Source of the DNA: a bacterium
GTDB taxonomy: Bacteria > Fibrobacterota > Fibrobacteria > UBA11236
Assembly (NCBI GenBank): GCA_900299345.1
Contig: OMJM01000042.1
Coordinates: forward strand, 1-64,000
Direction: 5' to 3'
DNA length: 64,000 bases
The notes under the pieces were generated by a model that was not told the DNA's origin, made no database searches, and worked only from the letters and a program-made list of their open reading frames with translations. Positions 9,447 to 18,124 of this stretch are shown in pieces (position 1 is the first letter of the stretch; every line of letters begins with the position of its first letter). The translations under genes were made by a program, and so were the position numbers.

Positions 9447-11327
9447 ATGTCATCCAAACTCAAACTTTCCATACTGACTGTGGCAATTTCCGGATTGCTT
9501 CACACGTTGTCCTTGGCACAGACATGTGTCGAGCCGACGGCAAGTCAATTCCGTACGGTCACCCTGGTTGCACCAGGGACCACAGGTACCCTCTATGAGA
9601 GCGGCAACTATGGCTGCGTGGGAATGTCCATCACCCCTGACGGCAAGGTATTCATCGCCAAAATGAAAAGCGGCGAAATCCGCGTTTACGACCCCGCTAA
9701 CGCAAACACCACCACTTTGGCGGGTACTATTCCCACGTTTGCAAGCACCGAGGATGGCTTGCTGGGCGTCGTTGTTGATCCCAATTACGCCACGAACAAG
9801 TGGGTGTATGCTTTTTACTCAGATCCCTGTGGCCTGAATTGCACCAACCGTGCCATGGAATTGGCCCGGTTTACGTATGTCTCCACAAATGCGGCCAACG
9901 CCCAGCTGACCAACAAAAAGATCATCTTGCGCTTCCCCCGCGAAAAGAATGACGATCACCATGCGGCCGGAAACATGTCATTCGACAAAAACGGCGTTCT
10001 GGTTATCGGTGTGGGCGACAACCGCGACCCGCACAACAGCAACAATAACGGCTACGGCCCCATCTATTATCCGACGACCAACGCGGACGCGCAGGGCACC
10101 TCCGCCAACACCAATGATTTGCGTGGTAAGGTTCTTCGCATCAAACCCCTCGCTTTCGCAGACAACACAACTCCAACGCCGGGAATCGACAGCACCTATT
10201 CCATTCCTTCTGGCAACCTGTGGGAAAAAATCAATAACACGACTTACAACCCCGGTTGGAGAAACGACTCTGACGACATCTCTAAAGTGCGCAAGGAGAT
10301 TTACGTCATGGGCAACCGCAATCCTTTCCACCCCCGTGTGGATACCCGTTCGGGTTGGATTTTCTGGGGCGAAATCGGACCGGATGCGAATTCCGATGCT
10401 TTGACCACGCGTGGCCCTTCAGGACACGACGAATGGAATTTTGCCGCTACCGCAGGATTTTATGGCCACCCCTATTGCAACGGCTACAACGTGCCGTATG
10501 GCTCACTGACTTCGCCCTCCACGACCTATGGAAGCCTGTATGACTGCAAGGCGACCGGCAACGCTTCGCTGACCCCGCTGATCAACAAATCGCCCAACAA
10601 CACCGGTATTAAGCATTTGCCTCCTCCAGTTCCTGCTGTGGCAGCCTATACCAGCGGTAACAGCACAGATGACGATCCGCGTTTCAACGCGACCTACAGC
10701 CTCACCACCATCGCGCATGCCTCGGAAAGCTCCATTGGTGGTCCGATGTATCGCTACGATTCAGCGCTGGCTTCCACCATCAAGTTCCCCCCTTACTACG
10801 AAGGCAAGATCTTCTTCTTCGACTGGGCTCGTCGCAGCTTCCGCATCCTCAAGATGCGTCCGGACGGCACCTTGCCCAAAGGCGACACGGGTGTCGTGAA
10901 TTTCGCGCCCAACGGCTTCACCACGAACAGCTATCTCGACATGCAGTTTGGTCCGGATGGCGCCTTGTACATGCTGCGCAATACCTCCAATGGCTACAGC
11001 GGCGGTGATGGCGCGCTTTATCGCGTCGAATACACGGGCACCTACGACAACACCTGCTACCGCCCCTTCGACGTCACCGTTTTGGGCCCGGGCGCAACTC
11101 AGGGAACGACGGCCATCGCGTATCATCAACCCATTCAAAAATCCATCTCGCCCGTCATGGCGAATGGAATGCTGATGCTGCCGGAAGGTTACAAGGGTGT
11201 GGAATTGTTTGACATGTCCGGCCGCCAGATTTGGAACTTCAGCCGTGATAATTCGGTTGGTTCCTACAACGTCCGTTTGCCCGCCAATCTGGGCAACGGT
11301 ATCTGGCAAGCCAAGCTGGTTCCCTAA
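9447..11327 (+). CDS. Secreted PQQ-dependent sugar dehydrogenase-like protein, paralog 1, with sorting tail
   Basis: A 626-residue exported protein. A signal peptide of about 25 residues ends near SLAQ. The body is a six-bladed propeller of the soluble glucose/sorbosone dehydrogenase family. It shows the active-site His region (DDHHAAGNMSFD) and GNRNPFHPR, where the family's catalytic Arg lies. The last about 75 residues (ELFDMSGRQIW to the C-terminus) resemble T9SS type-A sorting domains. GAGAGGG precedes the ATG. Two paralogs lie at 38.6-42.5 kb. Redox activity is inferred from family only; several relatives are of unproven activity. Confidence 0.82.
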   Translation: MSSKLKLSILTVAISGLLHTLSLAQTCVEPTASQFRTVTLVAPGTTGTLYESGNYGCVGMSITPDGKVFIAKMKSGEIRVYDPANANTTTLAGTIPTFASTEDGLLGVVVDPNYATNKWVYAFYSDPCGLNCTNRAMELARFTYVSTNAANAQLTNKKIILRFPREKNDDHHAAGNMSFDKNGVLVIGVGDNRDPHNSNNNGYGPIYYPTTNADAQGTSANTNDLRGKVLRIKPLAFADNTTPTPGIDSTYSIPSGNLWEKINNTTYNPGWRNDSDDISKVRKEIYVMGNRNPFHPRVDTRSGWIFWGEIGPDANSDALTTRGPSGHDEWNFAATAGFYGHPYCNGYNVPYGSLTSPSTTYGSLYDCKATGNASLTPLINKSPNNTGIKHLPPPVPAVAAYTSGNSTDDDPRFNATYSLTTIAHASESSIGGPMYRYDSALASTIKFPPYYEGKIFFFDWARRSFRILKMRPDGTLPKGDTGVVNFAPNGFTTNSYLDMQFGPDGALYMLRNTSNGYSGGDGALYRVEYTGTYDNTCYRPFDVTVLGPGATQGTTAIAYHQPIQKSISPVMANGMLMLPEGYKGVELFDMSGRQIWNFSRDNSVGSYNVRLPANLGNGIWQAKLVP

Positions 11328-11350
11328 AACAGAATCCGGTTTTCCAATAA

Positions 11351-11376
11351 AAAAGCCCTGCGAATGCAGGGCTTTT
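11351..11376. terminator. Bidirectional rho-independent terminator
   Basis: A perfect 11-bp stem (11351-11361 with 11366-11376) with a 4-base loop is flanked by A on one side and T on the other. It can stop transcription from both converging genes, the PQQ dehydrogenase on plus and the YibQ-like gene on minus. Confidence 0.92.
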
Positions 11377-11409
11377 TTATTTCGAACGACGACGCGAAAA
11401 CGGAAACCT

Positions 11410-12579
11410 CTAACGGAGCGCCCCCAGCGTCACCCACTGTAAACCGATTTCATTCAGCTGTTTGCCATTCTTCTCGATCAGTCGCTGCAAATGATTTGGC
11501 AACCCGGGGAAATACCGTAACACCCAGATCCCTTCGCCGGTCTTTCCGGCGCGTTCGCAACGACGCAGCATTTCAGCTTCCAAAATTTTTCCCGTCGCGT
11601 CCGGCTCTTGTATCCGGGCGACGTAAGCCACCGCGGACGCCTCAAACGCCACCGATGCGGTGAAGCTGCGCGATGAGGACGTCAAATCGAGGAACACTTT
11701 TGAATGCGCCGATGTGTAACGCAGAATGTTTTCCAGCAGCGGGCGGTTCTCGATGGCGCGATCGCCGAATGTCGTCGCAAAACCCGCGGCACTGGGGTAC
11801 AGGTTTTGGCGGGCCTGCAACAATTTTTCAACCTCTGAACGGGAATGATGGATGAACAACGCACCACGGCCCGGCTTGACATAGGGATAACCGGAAGGTT
11901 CCATGGGGAGTTCGAGAAAGGCCTGCTTGTTTGATGGCAGGTTCCACCAGCACGATCTCACTCCGGTGGAATCATCACCGGGAATCGCCAGGGTCAACGC
12001 CTCCGGAAAGGCCAATAAGGATTTCGACTCTTCATCGCTGACGGTCCCAAGCGACACGACCACAATGGCCATGCGCGAAGCCCCGGCCAAAAGATTTTTT
12101 CCCAGCAACAGGCGCAGGGCACATGAAGAACCTGAAGCTGATTGAAGACTGTATTCGACCTTGGCTTCTGGCGGATCAAACTCATGCCCTTCCAATACTC
12201 GGATTCCAGAAACCTGTGAAAGCGATTCGGCCTCATAGGCGTATTCGTGCAGTGGACGTCCCTTGGGGAGCGTCAGTTCGACAAACCCACCGCGCTTTGC
12301 GAGGTTGACCGGACGCAAGCCATGCCGTTTCAACAAAGGCAGGATCACCGATTCGCGATATACAACCAACCCTGTGTCGCGGTACAGCCACGGTAATTTC
12401 TTGCGCCAGTAGGCCTCGCTGTTTGTGTCCACAATGGCGGGATCAGGACGGATTGGTTTCTGGATCTTCCGACCTTTGGACGAACCGGAATGGACGGGGT
12501 GTTTGGCGGCAAAAGCGGGATGAATGTTCCCGATTGAAATCAGCAGCAAGAAAAGCGTAAAACGATGAAATAATCTCAT
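11410..12579 (-). CDS. Divergent polysaccharide deacetylase (YibQ-like), exported
   Basis: A 389-residue protein with an N-terminal signal segment (RLFHRFTLFLLLIS) ending near AFAA and a basic linker. The C-terminal about 220 residues follow the YibQ/DUF610 pattern: ELPMEPSGYPYVKPGRGAL, a central FGDRAIENRPLLENIL and VFLDLTSSSRSF, and the late GEGIWVLRYFP. The acidic pair normally found at the first strand (as in IDDLG) is replaced by VVSLG, so metal-dependent deacetylase activity is doubtful. I chose the ATG at 12579; a TTG seven codons upstream is in frame. The function is unknown, probably in the envelope. Confidence 0.7.
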   Translation of the reverse strand: MRLFHRFTLFLLLISIGNIHPAFAAKHPVHSGSSKGRKIQKPIRPDPAIVDTNSEAYWRKKLPWLYRDTGLVVYRESVILPLLKRHGLRPVNLAKRGGFVELTLPKGRPLHEYAYEAESLSQVSGIRVLEGHEFDPPEAKVEYSLQSASGSSCALRLLLGKNLLAGASRMAIVVVSLGTVSDEESKSLLAFPEALTLAIPGDDSTGVRSCWWNLPSNKQAFLELPMEPSGYPYVKPGRGALFIHHSRSEVEKLLQARQNLYPSAAGFATTFGDRAIENRPLLENILRYTSAHSKVFLDLTSSSRSFTASVAFEASAVAYVARIQEPDATGKILEAEMLRRCERAGKTGEGIWVLRYFPGLPNHLQRLIEKNGKQLNEIGLQWVTLGALR

Positions 12580-12619
12580 GCGGAAGGCCGAAAATAACAA
12601 TCAGGACCAATCCTTGTGA

Positions 12620-12648
12620 TTGACAAGGAAGGGTCGCGAGCCTAGATT
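12620..12648 (+). promoter_or_regulatory. Sigma-70-type promoter for the tRNA-Ile/tRNA-Ala pair
   Basis: TTGACA (12620-12625), an exact 17-base spacer and TAGATT (12643-12648) form a near-consensus promoter. Transcription would begin around 12655, about 50 bases before tRNA-Ile. A GC-rich stretch follows the -10 box, as is usual for stable RNA promoters. Confidence 0.75.
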
Positions 12649-12705
12649 TTTCCCCCTGTTTTCGGGGTTTTGGCCCTGAAGTTGCCGGATGGAACCACGT
12701 TCCGT

Positions 12706-12782
12706 GGGTCTGTAGCTCAGTTGGTTAGAGCATCGCTCTGATAAGGCGGGGGTCGGAGGTTCAAGTCCTCCCAGGCCCACCA
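12706..12782 (+). tRNA. tRNA-Ile (anticodon GAT)
   Basis: A complete cloverleaf. The acceptor stem GGGTCTG pairs with CAGGCCC, the D arm starts TAGCTCAG, and the anticodon loop is CTGATAA. The T arm GGAGG-TTCAAGT-CCTCC is intact and the CCA end is encoded. It lies 23 bases before tRNA-Ala under the promoter at 12620. Confidence 0.97.
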
Positions 12783-12805
12783 TCCGGTGGCTTTTCTGAA
12801 TTCTT

Positions 12806-12881
12806 GGGGTTATAGCTCAATTGGTAGAGCGCCTGCTTTGCATGCAGGAGGTCAGGAGTTCGATTCTCCTTAACTCCACCA
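12806..12881 (+). tRNA. tRNA-Ala (anticodon TGC)
   Basis: A complete cloverleaf. The acceptor GGGGTTA pairs with TAACTCC and contains the G3-U70 pair that identifies alanine tRNAs. The anticodon loop is TTTGCAT and the CCA end is encoded. In many bacteria this Ile-Ala pair sits between 16S and 23S rRNA genes; here no rRNA is nearby. Confidence 0.97.
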
Positions 12882-12891
12882 TTTTCCGTCC

Positions 12892-14562
12892 TTAGGTTCT
12901 GTTTTTCCAGTAATACCCGAGCAGACCGTTGGTGGACGCATCGTGCTTCAGTTCCACCAGACCCTTTTCCCCTTTTTCCAATTCCGTCAGAATGGCTTGG
13001 GCCAACTGCTTGCCCAGCTCCACGCCCCACTGATCGTAGCTGTTGACTTGCCAAATCACGCCTTGGACGAAAATCTTGTGCTCGTACAGTGCGATGAGCG
13101 AGCCTAATGTTTCCGGCGTCAATTTGCGCATCAAGATGGTGTTTGTCGGGCGATTCCCCTCGAACACCTTGTGTGGCGCCAGCGCCTTGATGTCTGCCTC
13201 GGACATTCCCTTGGCGCGCAACTCAGCCTCTGCCTGCTCCAGTGTCTTTCCCACCATCAACGCTTCAGTCTGTGCGAAACAATTGGCCAGCAGCATGCGA
13301 TGATGCGAACCCACTGGATTGTGGGATTGCATGGGCGCAATGAAGTCACAGGGAATAAGCCGTGTTCCCTGATGGATAAGCTGGTAAAAGGAGTGTTGGC
13401 CGTTGGTGCCCGGTTCGCCCCAGATGATGGGACCGGTGAGATAATCCACACGCTGGCCGGAACGGGTGACGAACTTGCCGTTCGATTCCATGTCGGCCTG
13501 CTGCAAATAGGCGGGCAATCGGTGCAGGTATTGATCGTAGGGCATGACGCCATGTGTCTCGGCGCCGAAAAAATCCGTGTACCATATTCCGAGCAACGCG
13601 AGAATAACCGGCAAGTTTTGATCCAAAGGCGCTTCACGGAAATGACGATCCATGGCGTCGGCGCCTTTCAAAAAGGCGACGAAGTTGTCGAAGCCGACGA
13701 ACAAGGCGATGGGCAAACCAATGGCGCTCCAGCAGGAATATCGACCGCCCACCCAATCCCAGAACTCAAAGGCATTGGCTGGATCAATTCCGAATTCCTT
13801 CACCGCCGGAATGTTGGTGGAAAGCGCCGCGAAGTGCTTGGCCACTGCGGAAACGTCTCCACCGAACGCCTTGAGCATGGCTTCGCGGGCCGTGTGAGCA
13901 TTGGCCATCGTTTCCTGCGTGGTGAATGTCTTCGAGGCGACGAGGAAAAGGGTTTGATCCAACTCCACCTTGCGCAGGATTTCGGAAATGTGCGTGCCAT
14001 CCACGTTGGACACGAAATGCACAACGATCTGCTGTTTTCCGGAGGCGTCATAGGAATAGGGCTTGAGAGCTTCAGTCACCATCACCGGCCCGAGATCCGA
14101 ACCGCCGATGCCGATGTTCACCACATGACGAATGGGTTTACCGGTGTGTCCCTTCCACTCGCCGGAACGAACGCGGTCACAGAATAGACGCATTTTCTCC
14201 AACACGGCGCGAACACCGGGCATGACATCTGCGCCGTCCATGAACACCGGTCCCGAACCTTGATGGCGCAAAGCTGTATGCAGCACGGCGCGCTTTTCGG
14301 TGAAGTTGATCTTCTCGCCATTGAACATGGCTTCGCGCATTTTTTCGACGCCGGTTTGCGCAGCGAGATCCCGCAGAATACGGAGTGTGTCATCACTGAT
14401 GAGGTTCTTGCTGTAGTCGAGGTGCAGCCCGCACGCTTCGGTTTGGTAGCGGTTTGCGCGACCGGGATCGGTGGCGAACAATTCGCGGAGTTTCCAGCGC
14501 GAAGCAGTGGAATGATGGTTTTGAAGGGCTTTCCATGCGGGGGTATCGGTCAGGACGCTCAC
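12892..14562 (-). CDS. pgi: Glucose-6-phosphate isomerase
   Basis: Pgi interconverts glucose-6-phosphate and fructose-6-phosphate in glycolysis. Landmarks include [11 protein letters not shown] (about 150-160), [14 protein letters not shown], the catalytic-region stretch [18 protein letters not shown] and the C-terminal [13 protein letters not shown]. The 556 residues fit the long, E. coli-like type. The start is GTG at 14562 with AAGGAAG six bases upstream, which decides it. The gene converges on the tRNA pair. Confidence 0.96.
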   Translation of the reverse strand: MSVLTDTPAWKALQNHHSTASRWKLRELFATDPGRANRYQTEACGLHLDYSKNLISDDTLRILRDLAAQTGVEKMREAMFNGEKINFTEKRAVLHTALRHQGSGPVFMDGADVMPGVRAVLEKMRLFCDRVRSGEWKGHTGKPIRHVVNIGIGGSDLGPVMVTEALKPYSYDASGKQQIVVHFVSNVDGTHISEILRKVELDQTLFLVASKTFTTQETMANAHTAREAMLKAFGGDVSAVAKHFAALSTNIPAVKEFGIDPANAFEFWDWVGGRYSCWSAIGLPIALFVGFDNFVAFLKGADAMDRHFREAPLDQNLPVILALLGIWYTDFFGAETHGVMPYDQYLHRLPAYLQQADMESNGKFVTRSGQRVDYLTGPIIWGEPGTNGQHSFYQLIHQGTRLIPCDFIAPMQSHNPVGSHHRMLLANCFAQTEALMVGKTLEQAEAELRAKGMSEADIKALAPHKVFEGNRPTNTILMRKLTPETLGSLIALYEHKIFVQGVIWQVNSYDQWGVELGKQLAQAILTELEKGEKGLVELKHDASTNGLLGYYWKNRT

Positions 14563-14614
14563 GTTTCTTCCTTTTTTGGTTGAGCAAAGATAGAAGGTTC
14601 TAGTTTCTCACCGC

Positions 14615-14776
14615 ATGGCTGCCGATTCTAGAATTTCAGGAAAGAAAATCGTCCCTCTGCTGTTCGCCGGAGCGGCGCTGCTGGCGCTCATCGTGTTTCT
14701 GGTCGGAGTGCGGGAAAAACACAAACGCCGGAGTGAAATCCAACACTCCGCGCCCCATTCTACCGTCGAGCAATAA
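14615..14776 (+). CDS. Possible 53-residue single-span membrane protein
   Basis: A short open frame in the gap between pgi and rsmE. It starts MAADSRISGKK, has one clear hydrophobic span (about 13-31, PLLFAGAALLALIVFLVG) and then a strongly basic stretch (REKHKRR). That layout suits a small inner-membrane protein with its C-terminus in the cytoplasm. No convincing ribosome site precedes the ATG. The last 17 bases overlap the rsmE 3' end on the other strand. I recognise no family, and it may not be expressed. Confidence 0.35.
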   Translation: MAADSRISGKKIVPLLFAGAALLALIVFLVGVREKHKRRSEIQHSAPHSTVEQ

Positions 14777-15464
14777 GATTCCCCAGCGCGGCAATGGGGG
14801 CGTGAATTGCCCGAAGTCGCGTCGGCCCCAGACTAAGACGATGACAGTTCTCCTGAGCCAGTAAATACATCAGCTCCAATTCTGAAAAACCACCCTCCGG
14901 TCCGATCAGCAGGTGCAACTTCGTGGGCAACGGAGAGGGAACAGTGTCCATCCCCGGATGCGCCAACGCCAACGGAATTTCCCGGTGGAATTCACGCCAT
15001 GTCCGTAATCCCTGTGGCGCATGTATCCGGGTCAGCCAAGGCTTCTTGGCCTGCTTGAGCGACGTGAGACTTTTCTGCCTCAAGCGCTCCAACAACCGCT
15101 CAAATCCCTGTCCTTCAAATTCGCTGCTGTGATCGGTCTTGAGCAGAAACACATCGGCGATGGGAAATTCACACGCAGCTTCCACGGGCAGTTCCACATC
15201 GCGCCCCTTGAGCAACCCGATGGCAAGACACAATCCCGGAGGCTCCGGCTCCTGTCGCACGCATTCGAGGATTTCAATCCGGCCCTGTTCGGAAACGAGC
15301 CGTGCCGAAAACACGGAGCCTTCGCCGTTGGACACGACGATTTCAGATCCGGTCTTGAGACGCAACACCTTCAGCGCATGATGCGCTTCTTCCGGTGGCA
15401 GTCCGAGAGATTCTCCCGATTGGCGGGCGGGAGCGTAGAACCAGTTTTCGTCGAAGAGGGACAT
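14760..15464 (-). CDS. rsmE: 16S rRNA (uracil1498-N3)-methyltransferase
   Basis: An RsmE-type SPOUT methyltransferase of about 234 residues that modifies U1498 of 16S rRNA. An N-terminal PUA-like half (HHALKVLRLKTGSEI, VSNGEGSVFSA) precedes the SAM-binding knot with LLIGPEGGFSELEL. Two family motifs are altered. The usual EAxxQSxR region reads SLTSLKQAKKPWL, and the terminal LRTETA-like motif reads LRAIHAPIAALG. It is therefore a divergent member. The ATG at 15464 has GCGGAA upstream and lies four bases after the radical SAM stop. Confidence 0.82.
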   Translation of the reverse strand: MSLFDENWFYAPARQSGESLGLPPEEAHHALKVLRLKTGSEIVVSNGEGSVFSARLVSEQGRIEILECVRQEPEPPGLCLAIGLLKGRDVELPVEAACEFPIADVFLLKTDHSSEFEGQGFERLLERLRQKSLTSLKQAKKPWLTRIHAPQGLRTWREFHREIPLALAHPGMDTVPSPLPTKLHLLIGPEGGFSELELMYLLAQENCHRLSLGPTRLRAIHAPIAALGNLIARR

Positions 15465-15468
15465 GCCG

Positions 15469-16341
15469 TTATTCCGCGCTGGCGTAAACACGCGCCGGGA
15501 TCTTCAGATTTGCAATGCGTCCAAGCATTTCTTCAAGGAACGAAAGCTTCACTCCCGCAATCCGGGAATCCGCTGGTCGACGCGCCAAGGTGTACAATTG
15601 CACTTCGAGAATCCTTGCACCACTTGCACGAAGCCGGGCCAGCCTGTTGAGATACGCGGCGATCTCCTCTTCGTCCCAACCTTTCCCCTCCATCGTGCAG
15701 AAGAAAGATTGGATCTTGAACGGCCAGTTCCGGCCGAGACCCACAAGATTAGACTCCACATGGTCCAGGGATACGCGACTCATATTGACCTGCTGATACC
15801 ACGCTTCGGTACCGGCATCGAGTTTCGCCCAGACTTCGCCGTTTCGGGAAAGCAAAGCTTCGATTCCGGCCTGCACCTTGGACCGATCCAGCAAGGTTCC
15901 GTTGGTGATGAGCACCAGTTTGAACTCCAAGTCCGACCTGTGCAACTGGATTTCATGAAGTAAAGCGCAAACATCCGCAAACTCCGGAACCATGGTGGGC
16001 TCGCCGTCTCCCGAAAGCGCGATGTCCTGCAATTTCTTTTCAGCGTCAGGGACGGCCTCGAACATCGGCAGACGGCACACCCCCTGATCATCCACGGATT
16101 CCAGCAATGCTTCGACTTCCTCACGGATGCGCGGCAAGTCCAGTACCTGCTTCCTACCCGGCGTGGTGCGATCCACCTGGCAATACGGGCAATCAAAATT
16201 GCACAGCTTGTCCAGATTCAAGTTCACGCCAATCGACACGCCGCCGGAACGCCGCGAAAGCACCAGATAGGCATAGGTGAAATTCGCGTACTCACGGGGA
16301 TGCAATCGGTGCAGTTGTGACTTGGAGGAAGCCATGGCCAT
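15469..16341 (-). CDS. Radical SAM protein (COG0731-like)
   Basis: A radical S-adenosylmethionine enzyme of about 290 residues. The 4Fe-4S site is C47-x3-C51-x2-C54 in LCNFDCPYC, followed by the SAM-contact stretch ALSGDGEPTM and LITNGTLLD. It looks like the COG0731 group related to the core of wybutosine synthase Tyw1, but the substrate in bacteria is not known. I chose the ATG at 16341 because it overlaps the lpxB stop as TGATG; the longer upstream frame is not family-like. It sits between lpxB and rsmE in one operon. Confidence 0.78.
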   Translation of the reverse strand: MAMASSKSQLHRLHPREYANFTYAYLVLSRRSGGVSIGVNLNLDKLCNFDCPYCQVDRTTPGRKQVLDLPRIREEVEALLESVDDQGVCRLPMFEAVPDAEKKLQDIALSGDGEPTMVPEFADVCALLHEIQLHRSDLEFKLVLITNGTLLDRSKVQAGIEALLSRNGEVWAKLDAGTEAWYQQVNMSRVSLDHVESNLVGLGRNWPFKIQSFFCTMEGKGWDEEEIAAYLNRLARLRASGARILEVQLYTLARRPADSRIAGVKLSFLEEMLGRIANLKIPARVYASAE

Positions 16342-17417
16342 CAAGTTAACAGTTCCACACACGCTTGAATCCCAACATCGACGCCATTCGATGGTCCCAT
16401 TTTGACTTGAATGGCTACAAGATCTTGTTCTGAAACGACGGGCCACGCAGACAAAGACGGAGGATTGCGCTTAAAATCCTCTGCCGTGCCAATCCATTCC
16501 GGAAAGACCTGTTTACCTAGCAAGAGATTTGGAAGCGCAACAAATTCATGCCGCAGTTTGCGTCGGCCCAGCATCAAGGTCAACGGATCCAGAATGGCCC
16601 AGACAACGGTGGGGATGCGTTGAAGGAACAACTCCAATGTCATCGTTCCCGGAAACGCAATGGCAGCCTTGGCGCGAGAAAATGCGACGGAGGGTTCTGT
16701 CAAGACGACGTAGCTTTGTTTTCTTCCTGTAGGTTGTCCCGCCAAGATTCTCTCTGCCAACTTTTTGAGATGTTCTGGAACCAAGACATCGATCTCCTCG
16801 GTAAGGCCGAGCTCCTTCAATCTGTTGAGCCACAGGGTAAGATTACGGCGGACAACACCGGCACGGCTCCCTGGACACAACAACAATCTTTTCCCAGAAT
16901 GCGCGTGGGATACTGGTAAGTGATAAAAATGTCCGCTGCGCAATCGCGACGCCCATGGAGCATAAGACTCCATTTCGAAGGGAAAAAGCGTTTGCAAGGA
17001 AACTCCGCGAAGCTCCGTCCGCAAACGTTTTATTCTGCGTTGCGGGTTCCGGTAGGCCCAAAGTTGCGGTGGCGCAACATAGTGAACCTGACTGTGCAAG
17101 CAAACAGCCAAGCGCGCAAGCCCCACGTTCATACCGGGATAATCCACCAACAGCACCAGATCCGGTCGAAAGTCCCGCAATAATTTTCTGAACCGCGCAT
17201 AGGCCCACACAAGAGAAAATCCTTTTCCCAGCACATCGCCCACGCCATTAACGGCCAATGTTGTGAAAGGAACTTCCGATTGTATTCCCTGAGCCTCGCA
17301 CAGAGGGCCGCAATAGCCGCGAATCTCTGATTCAGGAAATCGATTTCGTAATTCGGACAGCAAGAGGGACAAGATCCGATCACCCGAAGGCTCCCCCGCC
17401 CCGACGAAAATTTTCAT
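16341..17417 (-). CDS. lpxB: Lipid-A-disaccharide synthase
   Basis: LpxB joins UDP-2,3-diacylglucosamine to lipid X to make the lipid A disaccharide at the inner membrane. Motifs are GEPSGD (about 8-13), LLVDYPGMN with the conserved Asp, YVAPPQLWAYR and LLCPGSR. The donor-binding TASGT-like region is altered to FPGTMTLE. The 358 residues are slightly shorter than E. coli LpxB (382). The ATG overlaps the stop of the HAD gene by four bases. Together with lpxK at 42.6 kb it shows that the organism makes lipid A. Confidence 0.87.
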   Translation of the reverse strand: MKIFVGAGEPSGDRILSLLLSELRNRFPESEIRGYCGPLCEAQGIQSEVPFTTLAVNGVGDVLGKGFSLVWAYARFRKLLRDFRPDLVLLVDYPGMNVGLARLAVCLHSQVHYVAPPQLWAYRNPQRRIKRLRTELRGVSLQTLFPFEMESYAPWASRLRSGHFYHLPVSHAHSGKRLLLCPGSRAGVVRRNLTLWLNRLKELGLTEEIDVLVPEHLKKLAERILAGQPTGRKQSYVVLTEPSVAFSRAKAAIAFPGTMTLELFLQRIPTVVWAILDPLTLMLGRRKLRHEFVALPNLLLGKQVFPEWIGTAEDFKRNPPSLSAWPVVSEQDLVAIQVKMGPSNGVDVGIQACVELLT

Positions 17418-18100
17418 GGGATTGATTCGACGTCCAGTTCCAGCAGCGAATCAATCGTGACGTGAGACGATCCAGCTTCCGATAGTGCATCATGCGGACG
17501 CACCCACACGGTGGTCCATCCATGTGCTTTCGCCTGGTCCAGATTGTCAAGCCGATCGTCGGCGAATATCAGTCGGGCATCGCCATGCTGATTGCGGATA
17601 TAATTCCCTGCTTTGATAAATGCCGCGGCGTTGGGTTTTCCGTACCATTCCATGAAACCGATGTCCAGAATACCATGCAATGACCCAACTGACGGCTCGT
17701 TTGCCCGAACATCCGGATGAAAATCGGAAAGCCCCATGGTGAGAAGACACCGATCTGCCCAATCGCGCCGTGCATTGGTGAACAGATAGGTGGGAAGACG
17801 CATCACAGTCTTTGACAGCCACTCCCGCATACGGGGATCCGGAGGGGGCATCAACGTGTCCTCCAAATCCTGGATGAAATCGCAGTAGCGTTCGCGGTCC
17901 ACACCATGCGCTATTTCCAACCCCTTCAAGGTCGTCCCATAGCGCTCGCAGAAATCCCGCCGCAAGGCATCGGCTTCGTTCGGCGGCAGGTTCAGGTGAA
18001 CACGGATATATTCCGTGATCTTCGCATCCACCGCCGTCTGGGTGGGAACGGTGGACGGGTACAAGGTGTGGTCGAGATCGAGAAGTAGAACGCGGGACAT
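17414..18100 (-). CDS. HAD-family phosphatase (pyrimidine 5'-nucleotidase type)
   Basis: A cytoplasmic HAD hydrolase of 228 residues. Motif I DLDHTLYPS contains the nucleophile D8 and acid D10, motif II is LFTNARRDW, and motif IV is IFADDRLDNLDQAKAHGW. The HTLYPS form of motif I and the helical cap match the pyrimidine 5'-nucleotidase (Sdt1-like) group. The ATG at 18100 starts the protein right before motif I; longer upstream starts add non-conserved residues. It overlaps lpxB by four bases and leads the HAD-lpxB-radical SAM-rsmE operon. Confidence 0.8.
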   Translation of the reverse strand: MSRVLLLDLDHTLYPSTVPTQTAVDAKITEYIRVHLNLPPNEADALRRDFCERYGTTLKGLEIAHGVDRERYCDFIQDLEDTLMPPPDPRMREWLSKTVMRLPTYLFTNARRDWADRCLLTMGLSDFHPDVRANEPSVGSLHGILDIGFMEWYGKPNAAAFIKAGNYIRNQHGDARLIFADDRLDNLDQAKAHGWTTVWVRPHDALSEAGSSHVTIDSLLELDVESIP

Positions 18101-18124
18101 CGGCAAACAAATTCCAAAATAGGA

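Noticed and set aside
12600-12705. Possible 16S rRNA 3' end before the tRNA-Ile/Ala pair
   Set aside because: No anti-Shine-Dalgarno or other 16S sequence is present; the stretch holds a promoter instead.
13171-14187. A 338-codon plus-strand frame opposite pgi
   Set aside because: Complete overlap with the certain pgi gene and no recognisable domain.
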